From assembly GCF_014203955.1 (NCBI RefSeq), contig NZ_JACHKA010000001.1:3942001-4006000 (forward strand): a stretch of DNA of 64,000 nt, read 5' to 3'. The notes below the pieces were generated by a model. It searched no databases. It was not told the origin of the DNA and saw nothing but the letters and a program-made list of their open reading frames with translations. Origin of the DNA: Sphingobium lignivorans. Its GTDB lineage: Bacteria > Pseudomonadota > Alphaproteobacteria > Sphingomonadales > Sphingomonadaceae. Within the stretch, counting starts at the first letter, position 1; every line of letters starts with the position of its first letter. Of the stretch, positions 57,843 to 64,000 are shown one piece after another. Position numbers and translations under genes: made by a program.

Positions 57843-58598
57843 GTGCGTTTGAGTCGGAGCCGTATCGCGATTTTTGGGGGTCTTTTGACCGCCGGTTCGC
57901 TTGCGCTCTCTCCTGCACTGGCTGCGGTCGTCCAGGCGATGTCTCCGGGGTCGGAAATTTCCCCCGTATCGCTCAAGATGCTCGGCAGCATCGGTTCCTT
58001 CACACCGGTGACGACGGACGACAAGCTGGCGAAGGCCTATGCGCGGGCCGCGCGCGAATCGCAGAGCCGGGGTTTTCGCTTCACGCCGAGCAGCGGTTCG
58101 GTCAACGGGCGCTCGCTTACCATTCTCGTCAGGGCGCCGGGGGCAACGCCTTCTGCCTCCGATGGCACGTCCGGTCGCGTCCTGCCGAATCTGGGTGTGG
58201 CGCCGGTGGCGTACCGGCTTGGCGTCTCCAAGGGACTCAGCCAGTTCATGGCCGCGCCGGGCCTCGATCCCGCGATTCCGGATCCGATCCTCGAGAAGAA
58301 GCTCAAGGAGCCCGTGCCCAGCTATACGCTGCGTCCGAAGAAGGATCGCTTCTCGGCCAATGTGCAGATCGAGAATCGGGAGGCTACCGCCATTTCCCCG
58401 GTCGAGGAGGCGCCGCAGACGCTCAGCACGGAGCAGAGCTATGCGGTTGACGTGTCGAGCAGCTATCGCCTGACCCGTAACCTGAACCTGCAGGCCGGCG
58501 TCCGCTACAGGGGCCCGAACAATCGTCTCGCGCCCATGGTGACGGATCAGACGCAGGACAGCCAGGCCGTCTACGTCGGCACCACCTTCAAGTTCTGA
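57843..58598 (+). CDS. Exported beta-rich protein, function unknown
   Basis: 251 residues from a GTG start after GGGAGTG. Signal peptide (GGLLTAGSLALSPALA, cleavage near 27). The C-terminal ~70 residues alternate polar and hydrophobic (YAVDVSSSYRLTRNLNLQAGVRYRG) and the protein ends in VGTTFKF, a terminal Phe as in outer-membrane barrels. The middle is Pro-rich. The barrel portion seems too short for a whole pore unless it forms an oligomer. Not recognised as a named family. Confidence 0.75.
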   Translation: MRLSRSRIAIFGGLLTAGSLALSPALAAVVQAMSPGSEISPVSLKMLGSIGSFTPVTTDDKLAKAYARAARESQSRGFRFTPSSGSVNGRSLTILVRAPGATPSASDGTSGRVLPNLGVAPVAYRLGVSKGLSQFMAAPGLDPAIPDPILEKKLKEPVPSYTLRPKKDRFSANVQIENREATAISPVEEAPQTLSTEQSYAVDVSSSYRLTRNLNLQAGVRYRGPNNRLAPMVTDQTQDSQAVYVGTTFKF

Positions 58599-58655
58599 CC
58601 TCGACCGTCTGAAATCGGTCCGGCGCGCTGCATTTGTGCGCGCGAAGCCGTCTTC

Positions 58656-59243
58656 TCACCGCCGCCGATAGCCCGACAAGCCATCGATGGCGGCAAAGCC
58701 ATGCGCGCCCAGATGGCGGACCAGCGCGGCATGATGCGGACGAACCCCGCCCAGCGCGATGACCGGAACCGGCGAGCGGCGAGCAAGCGCGGCGAACCGG
58801 ACGGCGCCGAGCGGCCTGGCGCCCGGGTGGGATCGCGTGGCGAAGAGAGGCGAGATCAGGACGGCATCGGCACCGGCACGAACGGCCGCGCGCAATTCGC
58901 GCTGGTCATGGACCGGTGCGCTGTGCAGCCATGGCCGCTCGCGACCGGTGGAAAATCGCGAAGGCTTCACCCGTCCATGATACCCGTCCGCGCCGAGAGC
59001 GCGCGCCACCGCCGGCTCGCCCGCGACCAGCAGACGGCATCCCCGCCGCAGCGTCAGGGTGCGCAGGCGGTCGAACAGCGCGAGGCGCGCCGTCTGCGCT
59101 GTCGCATGGTGTCGCAGCACGACAGCCGATCCGCGCGGCAGCCGCGCCACGGCCCGCAGCAGCTGGGCTTCGCTCAGGCGCTCATCCGTCATGAGCCAGA
59201 TGGCAGGGACATCCCCGCGCGATTTGCCGTGGCCTTGGCGCAT
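58656..59243 (-). CDS. ThiE/TenI-like thiamine phosphate synthase family protein
   Basis: 195 residues from ATG 59243; longer extension to 59582 overlaps yggS and is rejected. TIM-barrel features: GADAVLISPLFATRSHPGARPLG and VPVIALGGVRPHHAALV match ThiE/TenI phosphate-binding loops, and WLMTDER is at the N-terminus. Some residues of the ThiE pyrophosphate site are not evident, so a TenI-like or degenerate role is possible. Divergent from yggS with 22 bases between starts. Confidence 0.78.
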   Translation of the reverse strand: MRQGHGKSRGDVPAIWLMTDERLSEAQLLRAVARLPRGSAVVLRHHATAQTARLALFDRLRTLTLRRGCRLLVAGEPAVARALGADGYHGRVKPSRFSTGRERPWLHSAPVHDQRELRAAVRAGADAVLISPLFATRSHPGARPLGAVRFAALARRSPVPVIALGGVRPHHAALVRHLGAHGFAAIDGLSGYRRR

Positions 59244-59265
59244 GGGGCCTCTTATAGCGGCGCCG

Positions 59266-59958
59266 ATGAACGGGCATAGCGACGAGATGACGGCCGCCGC
59301 CGGGCGATTGGCGGATGTCAGGGAAGCAATCCTGCGGGCCGAGCGGATTGCCGGCAGGGCCGCGGGATCGGTGCAGCTGATTGCCGTCAGCAAGACGCAT
59401 GACGCCGATGCCATCCGCCCCCTCATCGCGGCCGGGCAGCGGCTGTTCGGTGAGAACCGGGTCCAGGAAGCGCAGGCGAAATGGCCTGCCCTCCGCGCGG
59501 AAACGCCGGACATCGCGTTGCATCTGATCGGGCAGCTCCAGTCCAACAAGGCGGAGGATGCCGTCGCGCTGTTCGACGCCATTCACTCGGTGGACCGTCC
59601 CTCGCTGGTCGAGGCGCTGGCGAAGGCCATGGAGAAACTCGACCGCCGGCCGGAATGCTTCATCCAGGTGAATATCGGGGAGGAGCCGCAGAAAGGCGGC
59701 TGCGCCATCGCGGACCTGCCCGCCCTGCTGGCACAGGCGCGCGCGGCGGGTCTGCCGGTGATCGGGCTCATGGCGGTGCCGCCGCTCGATGTCGAGCCGG
59801 CACCCTATTTCGCCCTGCTGGACAAGCTCGCCCGCGATCATGGCCTGCCGGGCCGCTCCATGGGCATGTCCGGCGATTACGAGACGGCGATCATGCTCGG
59901 CGCGACGCATGTCCGCATCGGGACGGCCTTGTTCGGGACCCGCCCGCCGATCGCCTGA
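59266..59958 (+). CDS. YggS family PLP-binding protein
   Basis: 230 residues from ATG 59266. PLP-binding Lys in VQLIAVSKTHDADAI (near 44), FGENRVQEAQAKW, LHLIGQLQSNKAEDAV, and the C-terminal GMSGDYETAIMLGATHVRIGTALFG are all typical. YggS proteins handle PLP homeostasis and are not fold-III racemases. Confidence 0.93.
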   Translation: MNGHSDEMTAAAGRLADVREAILRAERIAGRAAGSVQLIAVSKTHDADAIRPLIAAGQRLFGENRVQEAQAKWPALRAETPDIALHLIGQLQSNKAEDAVALFDAIHSVDRPSLVEALAKAMEKLDRRPECFIQVNIGEEPQKGGCAIADLPALLAQARAAGLPVIGLMAVPPLDVEPAPYFALLDKLARDHGLPGRSMGMSGDYETAIMLGATHVRIGTALFGTRPPIA

Positions 59959-59982
59959 CTCCCTCCCCGCCGGGAGAGGGAG
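59959..59982. terminator. Hairpin between convergent yggS and receptor genes
   Basis: CTCCCTC (59959-59965) and GAGGGAG (59976-59982) pair around a CCC/GGG inner stem, just after the yggS stop. No long U-run follows. Confidence 0.5.
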
Positions 59983-59991
59983 CCGGCATTT

Positions 59992-62850
59992 TCAGAACTT
60001 GCCGCGCAGCGTGATGCCGTAAGTGCGCGGCTCGGCCAGATAGGCCGAGAAGAGCTGGTTCGACATCGTCCCGAAGCGGCCGAGCTGCCCGGTCGACTGG
60101 TTGTTTGGGCTGGAGCTTTGCAGCGGGCTGTTGAAGGCCACCTGCGTATAGTCGCTGTCGAAGATGTTCTGTCCCCAGAACTCGATCGCCCAGCGTTCGT
60201 CCGGGCCTCGGATGCCGATCCGGGCATTGGTGACGATATAGCCATCCTGCCGCTTCTCGGGATAGAGGTCCGAGCCGGTGTTGTGATCGCCGGTCATGCG
60301 GGTATCCACATAGAGAAGGCCCGAATAGCCACCGCCGATGGGCGGCGTCCAGGCGAGGCTGGCGGTGGTCACCCAGCGCGGCGCGTTGCTGTTGTCCTGC
60401 CCTTCGAGCAGGAACAGCGCCGGATCGAGCGGGGTGGAGCCGCTGGCATTGCCGACGAGCTGATCGGCGAATTGCGCCTTCGCATAGGTAACGCCGGCCG
60501 TGCCGCGCAGATAGCGCGTGGGCGCGACATAGGCCTCCAGCTCCACGCCCTCGCTGATGAGGCCGGGCTTGGTATCCTCGCACGTGCCATTCGCCGCCTT
60601 CGCGCTCTTGCAGCCATTGATGTTCTGCACGACGAAGCTGGTGCCGTTGAAGGTGTTGAGCTGGAAGTTGCTGAACTCCTGACGGAACAGGGCGGCATTG
60701 AAGCCCCAGCTGCGCTTGTTGATCTTCAGGCCGATCTCGAACGCGTCCACCGTCTCGGCGCCGAACAGCAGCGAGGAGGCATCGGCATTGGTGCGCGGCG
60801 AGAAATAGGTGATCGGCGAGATCGCTGGAGCGACGCCCCGATTGCCGAGTTCGAAGCGATCGAGATTATAGCCGCCCGCCTTGTAGCCGCGCGAATAGCC
60901 GCCATAGACCATCACGCCGCCGCCGACCTTGTAGGAGAGGACGGCGGTTCCCGTGAATTCGTCGTCGTTAAAACTGTCCTGCAAGTCGAGGCCGTTCAGG
61001 CTGGTGCTCGCATTGCCCAGGCACGCGAGAGTCAGGATGCCGCCCGCGAGCTGTGCCGCGCTGCCGAGCTGCGCGTTGGTCGCAACGCCGGGCAGAGCGG
61101 AGGCCTGCAGCGCCGCGCACGTCGCGTTGTTGTTGTTGAGATCGGCGGAGAAGCGCTTGCGCTCGTTGGTGTAGCGCAGGCCCAGCGTCAGATCGAGCCG
61201 ATCAGTCAGGTGGACGATGTTATGCGTGAACAGCGCCCAGTTCTCGCTCTTCTGATAGTAACGCGTATCGGTGTCACCCGCACCGGTCGGGATCGTGGCG
61301 AGCGCCGTCAGACCCTGCCCCAGACCGCCCGAGATGGCCGCCGCCTGCGCCTGCGCGTTGGCCAGCGGCAGACCGGCATTCACGAAGGCCTGCGTCAGTC
61401 CGGCGTTGAGATTGGCCTGGGTGCCGGCGATCAGATTGCCCACGTCGGGCGTTGCCGGATTGCCGTCGATCGGAGCGCCGCAGAGTGCAAGCTGGGTCGG
61501 AGCCAGATTGCTCGTGTTGCCGGCGCCCGCCATCAGCCGGCACGCCGCGAAGCGGCCATAATCTGCGCCGAAGCGGATATTGTCGCGCAGCGTCAGCTTC
61601 TCGTTGGCGTAATAACCGCCGACGAGCCAGTCGAGCGCCTCGCCGAAGGCCGAGCCCTGCAGGCGCAGTTCCTGCGTGAAGGTCCTGAACTGGCGGAACG
61701 TGCCGGGGTCGCGATAGAGCAGATCGGCAGTCGAATAATCATAATCGCCATAGTCTGCCGACTTGTAGTCGCGATAGGCCGTGATGCTGGTCAGCTTCGC
61801 GCTGCCCAGATCATAATTGATCTCCGCGGAGACGCCCCAGTCCTTGAGATCGCTCACATAGTCGCGACCGGGCGTGATGCTGATCTTCCGCTCATAGGGA
61901 TCCTGCGCGTAAGGCGTGGCGCCGTTCGGAAAACGGGTGCCCAACGCGCCGAGGATCGTCACGATCCGGTTGGTGGCGTTCTGCGTGTAGTTGGTCGGGC
62001 TGGTGCCGACTTCCTCGCCCGTATCGATGAACACCGCGCCGCAGCAGCTCTCGTCGCGATTGGTATAGTCACCGATAAGACGGATGGAGAGATCGCTCGT
62101 CGGCTCGAAGAGCAGCTGACCGCGCAGGAAATAGCGGTTGCGGTCATTGGTATCGCCCGTCTCGTTGCCGGTCGCATCGACGATCTTGAGGAAGCCGTCG
62201 CGGCGTGAATAGACGCCATCGAGGCTGGCGGCGATCGTCTCGCTGATCGGGCCGGTGACTCGCCCGGCCGCGCGCCAGAACTCGTAATTGCCATAGCTCA
62301 GTTCGCCGCTGGCGCCGAAAGTGAAGCTCGGTGACTTGCTGACGATGTTGAGCAGACCAGCCGAGGCGTTGCGCCCGAACAATGTGCCCTGTGGCCCGCG
62401 CAGCACCTCGATCCGCTCGATCTCGCCCAGATCGGTGAGGCCGGCACCGGTGCGCGAGCGATAGACGCCGTCGATGAACACCGCCACCGAGCTTTCAAGG
62501 CCCGGATTGTCGCCCACCGTGCCCACGCCGCGGATGCGCGCGGCGCCATTGGCTTCCGAGCCGGTCGAAGACACCAGCAGCGAAGGCGCGAGCTGGTTGA
62601 GCTGGCGGATATCGTTGGCGCCGCTGTTCTGCAACGACTGGGCCGTCACGGCGGAGACCGCGATCGGCACTTCGGCGAGGGGACTGGCGCGTCGGGTCGC
62701 GGTGACGATGATGTCGCCTGCGCTATCGGGATCGTCGGCCGCATCCTGGGGAAGGGTGCCGGCACTCCCATCCTGGGCCAGAGCTGGCGCGGCGAGCGCG
62801 CAGAGCATTGCCGCCAGACTGGCGGACACAAAGAAGGCGGGCCGTTGCAT
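59992..62850 (-). CDS. TonB-dependent receptor
   Basis: 952 residues from ATG 62850, preceded by AGGAGAG. Signal peptide to about 25, TonB-box-like DIIVTATRR near residue 47, plug with IRGVGTVGDNPGLESSVAVFIDGVY and RGPQGTLFGRNASAGLL, and a barrel ending in GKF. A long insertion around residues 430-500 is Ala/Gly/Asn-rich with spaced Cys. The ligand is not evident; sphingomonads have dozens of such receptors for sugars, siderophores and aromatics. No regulator or enzyme cluster sits next to it. Confidence 0.9.
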   Translation of the reverse strand: MQRPAFFVSASLAAMLCALAAPALAQDGSAGTLPQDAADDPDSAGDIIVTATRRASPLAEVPIAVSAVTAQSLQNSGANDIRQLNQLAPSLLVSSTGSEANGAARIRGVGTVGDNPGLESSVAVFIDGVYRSRTGAGLTDLGEIERIEVLRGPQGTLFGRNASAGLLNIVSKSPSFTFGASGELSYGNYEFWRAAGRVTGPISETIAASLDGVYSRRDGFLKIVDATGNETGDTNDRNRYFLRGQLLFEPTSDLSIRLIGDYTNRDESCCGAVFIDTGEEVGTSPTNYTQNATNRIVTILGALGTRFPNGATPYAQDPYERKISITPGRDYVSDLKDWGVSAEINYDLGSAKLTSITAYRDYKSADYGDYDYSTADLLYRDPGTFRQFRTFTQELRLQGSAFGEALDWLVGGYYANEKLTLRDNIRFGADYGRFAACRLMAGAGNTSNLAPTQLALCGAPIDGNPATPDVGNLIAGTQANLNAGLTQAFVNAGLPLANAQAQAAAISGGLGQGLTALATIPTGAGDTDTRYYQKSENWALFTHNIVHLTDRLDLTLGLRYTNERKRFSADLNNNNATCAALQASALPGVATNAQLGSAAQLAGGILTLACLGNASTSLNGLDLQDSFNDDEFTGTAVLSYKVGGGVMVYGGYSRGYKAGGYNLDRFELGNRGVAPAISPITYFSPRTNADASSLLFGAETVDAFEIGLKINKRSWGFNAALFRQEFSNFQLNTFNGTSFVVQNINGCKSAKAANGTCEDTKPGLISEGVELEAYVAPTRYLRGTAGVTYAKAQFADQLVGNASGSTPLDPALFLLEGQDNSNAPRWVTTASLAWTPPIGGGYSGLLYVDTRMTGDHNTGSDLYPEKRQDGYIVTNARIGIRGPDERWAIEFWGQNIFDSDYTQVAFNSPLQSSSPNNQSTGQLGRFGTMSNQLFSAYLAEPRTYGITLRGKF

Positions 62851-62993
62851 GGCTGATACTCTCCTGCGTTCTTTTTTCGGGCGGCGTCTGCCGCTTCTGG
62901 CGAGAATCATACGCCATGCCCGATCGCGCTGGAATTCCCCCTTTTCCGTTGATTCGTCCCTGTTGCCGATTTGCGACACTGGCGTGGGTTTAG

Positions 62994-63665
62994 TCAGGCG
63001 GGAACGGAGAATCTGAGCAGCCGGTCGGAGATCGGGACGAGCGCTTCGCTCCCCTGTCCCACCAGTGCGCGGATTGCCGGCGCCGCTACGTCAAGGCCGC
63101 CGGCATAAGCACCGAACGCCGGCATGATGAGCTTGCGTGCGCTCAGCACGAAGCAGCGCCGCGAGACAAGCCGCCCTCGAAGATTGAGGCGCCACTTGGG
63201 ATGAAAATGACCGGATATTTCAGCCCCGGCTTCGTTCGGCCGGGCTTCGTGGCGCAGGATGATGTCCGCGACTCGGGTTTCATGCAGGGTTTCGCCGCCC
63301 ATGTCCGGCGTCGGTCTCGGATCGTGGTTGCCGGTGATCCAGATCCAGCGACAGCTGGCGGTGAGTCCGGTGATGCGGCGGCGCGTGCCCTCGTCCATGC
63401 GGTCGCAGGCGCCCATGTCATGGAAGCTGTCACCAAGGCACCACACCTCGCGCGGGCGGATGCGCGCCATCAGCCCTTCAAGAGCGTCCAGCGTCGCAAC
63501 GCTGTCATAGGGCGGCAACATGCTGCCCCGGCAGGCATAAGCGCTTGCCTTCTCGAAATGCAGGTCGGCGAGGATCAGGGCCGATCGTTCCTGCCACACC
63601 AAGGCCCCCTCGGGCAAAGCCCGCCAGGTCTGACCGCCGAAAGAGAAAAGGGATTGCGCGCCCAT
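62994..63665 (-). CDS. pdeM: PdeM-type metallophosphoesterase (ligase-associated family)
   Basis: 223 residues from ATG 63665 (MGAQSLFSFGGQTW). Metal motifs in order: LADLHFEK, GDSFHD, TGNHDPRP and GHFHPKW. This family (ligase-associated DNA damage response endonuclease) usually adjoins ligD-type ligase and an Lhr-like helicase; neither is in the window. Divergent from the TrhO gene with 122 bases between. Confidence 0.87.
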   Translation of the reverse strand: MGAQSLFSFGGQTWRALPEGALVWQERSALILADLHFEKASAYACRGSMLPPYDSVATLDALEGLMARIRPREVWCLGDSFHDMGACDRMDEGTRRRITGLTASCRWIWITGNHDPRPTPDMGGETLHETRVADIILRHEARPNEAGAEISGHFHPKWRLNLRGRLVSRRCFVLSARKLIMPAFGAYAGGLDVAAPAIRALVGQGSEALVPISDRLLRFSVPA

Positions 63666-63787
63666 GGTGATGCTAATGGCGCGATGTCGGCGCGCTTTCA
63701 ATCGCTCTTTCGAACAAAAGCGGAACCCTGCCCGGCCCCGGACGATGCGGCATTCCCATAAGCCCGCTCTGCGCCTAGAGCGGCGCC

Positions 63788-64000
63788 ATGTCCGACTGTC
63801 AGCCAGCGCCGGTGCGCGTCGCCGCTTTCTATCGTTTCGCGCCGCTTGCCGAGGTCCAGGCGCTTGCCGAAGACCTGCGGGCGCAGGGCAGCCGCGACGG
63901 GCTGGTCGGCTCTGTCATTCTGGCTGAAGAAGGCGTGAACGGCACGATCGCCGGGGCGTCGGACGCCGTGGACGGCCTGCTCGATCGCTTGCGGGCGCTC
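63788..64000 (+). CDS. trhO: TrhO/YceA rhodanese-related protein (5' part only)
   Basis: 71 codons visible, cut by the window end. VAAFYRFAPLAEVQALAEDLRA and SVILAEEGVNGTIAGA match the N-terminal domain of TrhO (UPF0176), which with its downstream rhodanese Cys domain hydroxylates uridine 34 in some tRNAs. The catalytic domain is not visible. Confidence 0.88.
   Translation, partial: MSDCQPAPVRVAAFYRFAPLAEVQALAEDLRAQGSRDGLVGSVILAEEGVNGTIAGASDAVDGLLDRLRAL

Overview
The window is high-GC chromosomal DNA from an alphaproteobacterium, most likely a sphingomonad (Sphingobium/Novosphingobium/Sphingomonas type). The evidence is a lignostilbene dioxygenase whose active-site residues fall at almost the same positions as in Novosphingobium NOV1, a LigAB-type ring-cleavage dioxygenase, a trypsin with a PEPxxWA-CTERM tail, large TonB-dependent receptors, an F1 operon separate from F0, aerobic cobaltochelatase CobS, and a MarR-like winged-helix family common in this group. 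I see no insertion sequence, prophage, plasmid function or CRISPR array. This is gene-dense core and near-core chromosome with a few accessory modules.

Layout. 1-3.0 kb (minus): J-protein, short Hsp70, cobS (cut by the window edge). 3.1-5.2 kb (plus): tightly coupled bolA, nudix, tyrosine recombinase and yqeY. 5.2-8.0 kb (minus): rsmI, yraN, gshB, dedA, divergent from an lpoA-like lipoprotein at 8.0 kb. 9.4-18.4 kb: transaldolase-like enzyme, priA, a Pro/Ala-rich bitopic protein, ada, a periplasmic S1 protease with two membrane helices, and a chemoreceptor-like protein. 18.8-23.7 kb (plus): atpHAGDC ending in a strong terminator. 23.7-29.4 kb (minus): five overlapping genes for an envelope glycan or glycolipid (GT2, PMT/ArnT-like, GT4, methyltransferase, UPF0104 flippase-like). 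29.7-32.1 kb: an isolated cpaF and an exported methyltransferase-like protein. 32.6-36.8 kb: PEPxxWA-CTERM trypsin and aconitase. 37.1-38.4 kb: pseudo-receiver/winged-helix regulator and tRNA-Val(UAC).

38.5-45.6 kb (minus) is the main accessory stretch: a VOC protein, a copper-uptake set (DUF2946, OprC-like receptor, TonB), and an aromatic module (lignostilbene dioxygenase, LigA, LigB) with FNR/CRP-type palindromes upstream of both of its parts. 45.8-64 kb is mostly housekeeping: dinB, ankyrin protein, sco1-ycgN-ygjP, PBP1A, then a trHbIII-DUF1971-msrB stress set, then DUF3576-leuS-lptE-holA, an exported beta-rich protein, thiE-like and yggS, a 952-residue TonB-dependent receptor, pdeM, and the start of trHO.

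How they work together. The stilbene dioxygenase would split lignin-type stilbenes into hydroxybenzaldehydes. After oxidation or demethylation these can give protocatechuate, which LigAB opens; the enzymes between are not in the window. The DUF2946/OprC-like/TonB set probably imports copper, and Sco1 delivers copper to cytochrome oxidase. The globin, YeaR-like DUF1971 and MsrB look like a nitrosative/oxidative stress unit. The best candidates for undescribed biology are the putative FNR-type control of aromatic cleavage, the five-gene glycosylation locus, the J-protein/Hsp70/CobS set, and an inverted-repeat-rich 0.5 kb gap at 32.1-32.6 kb.
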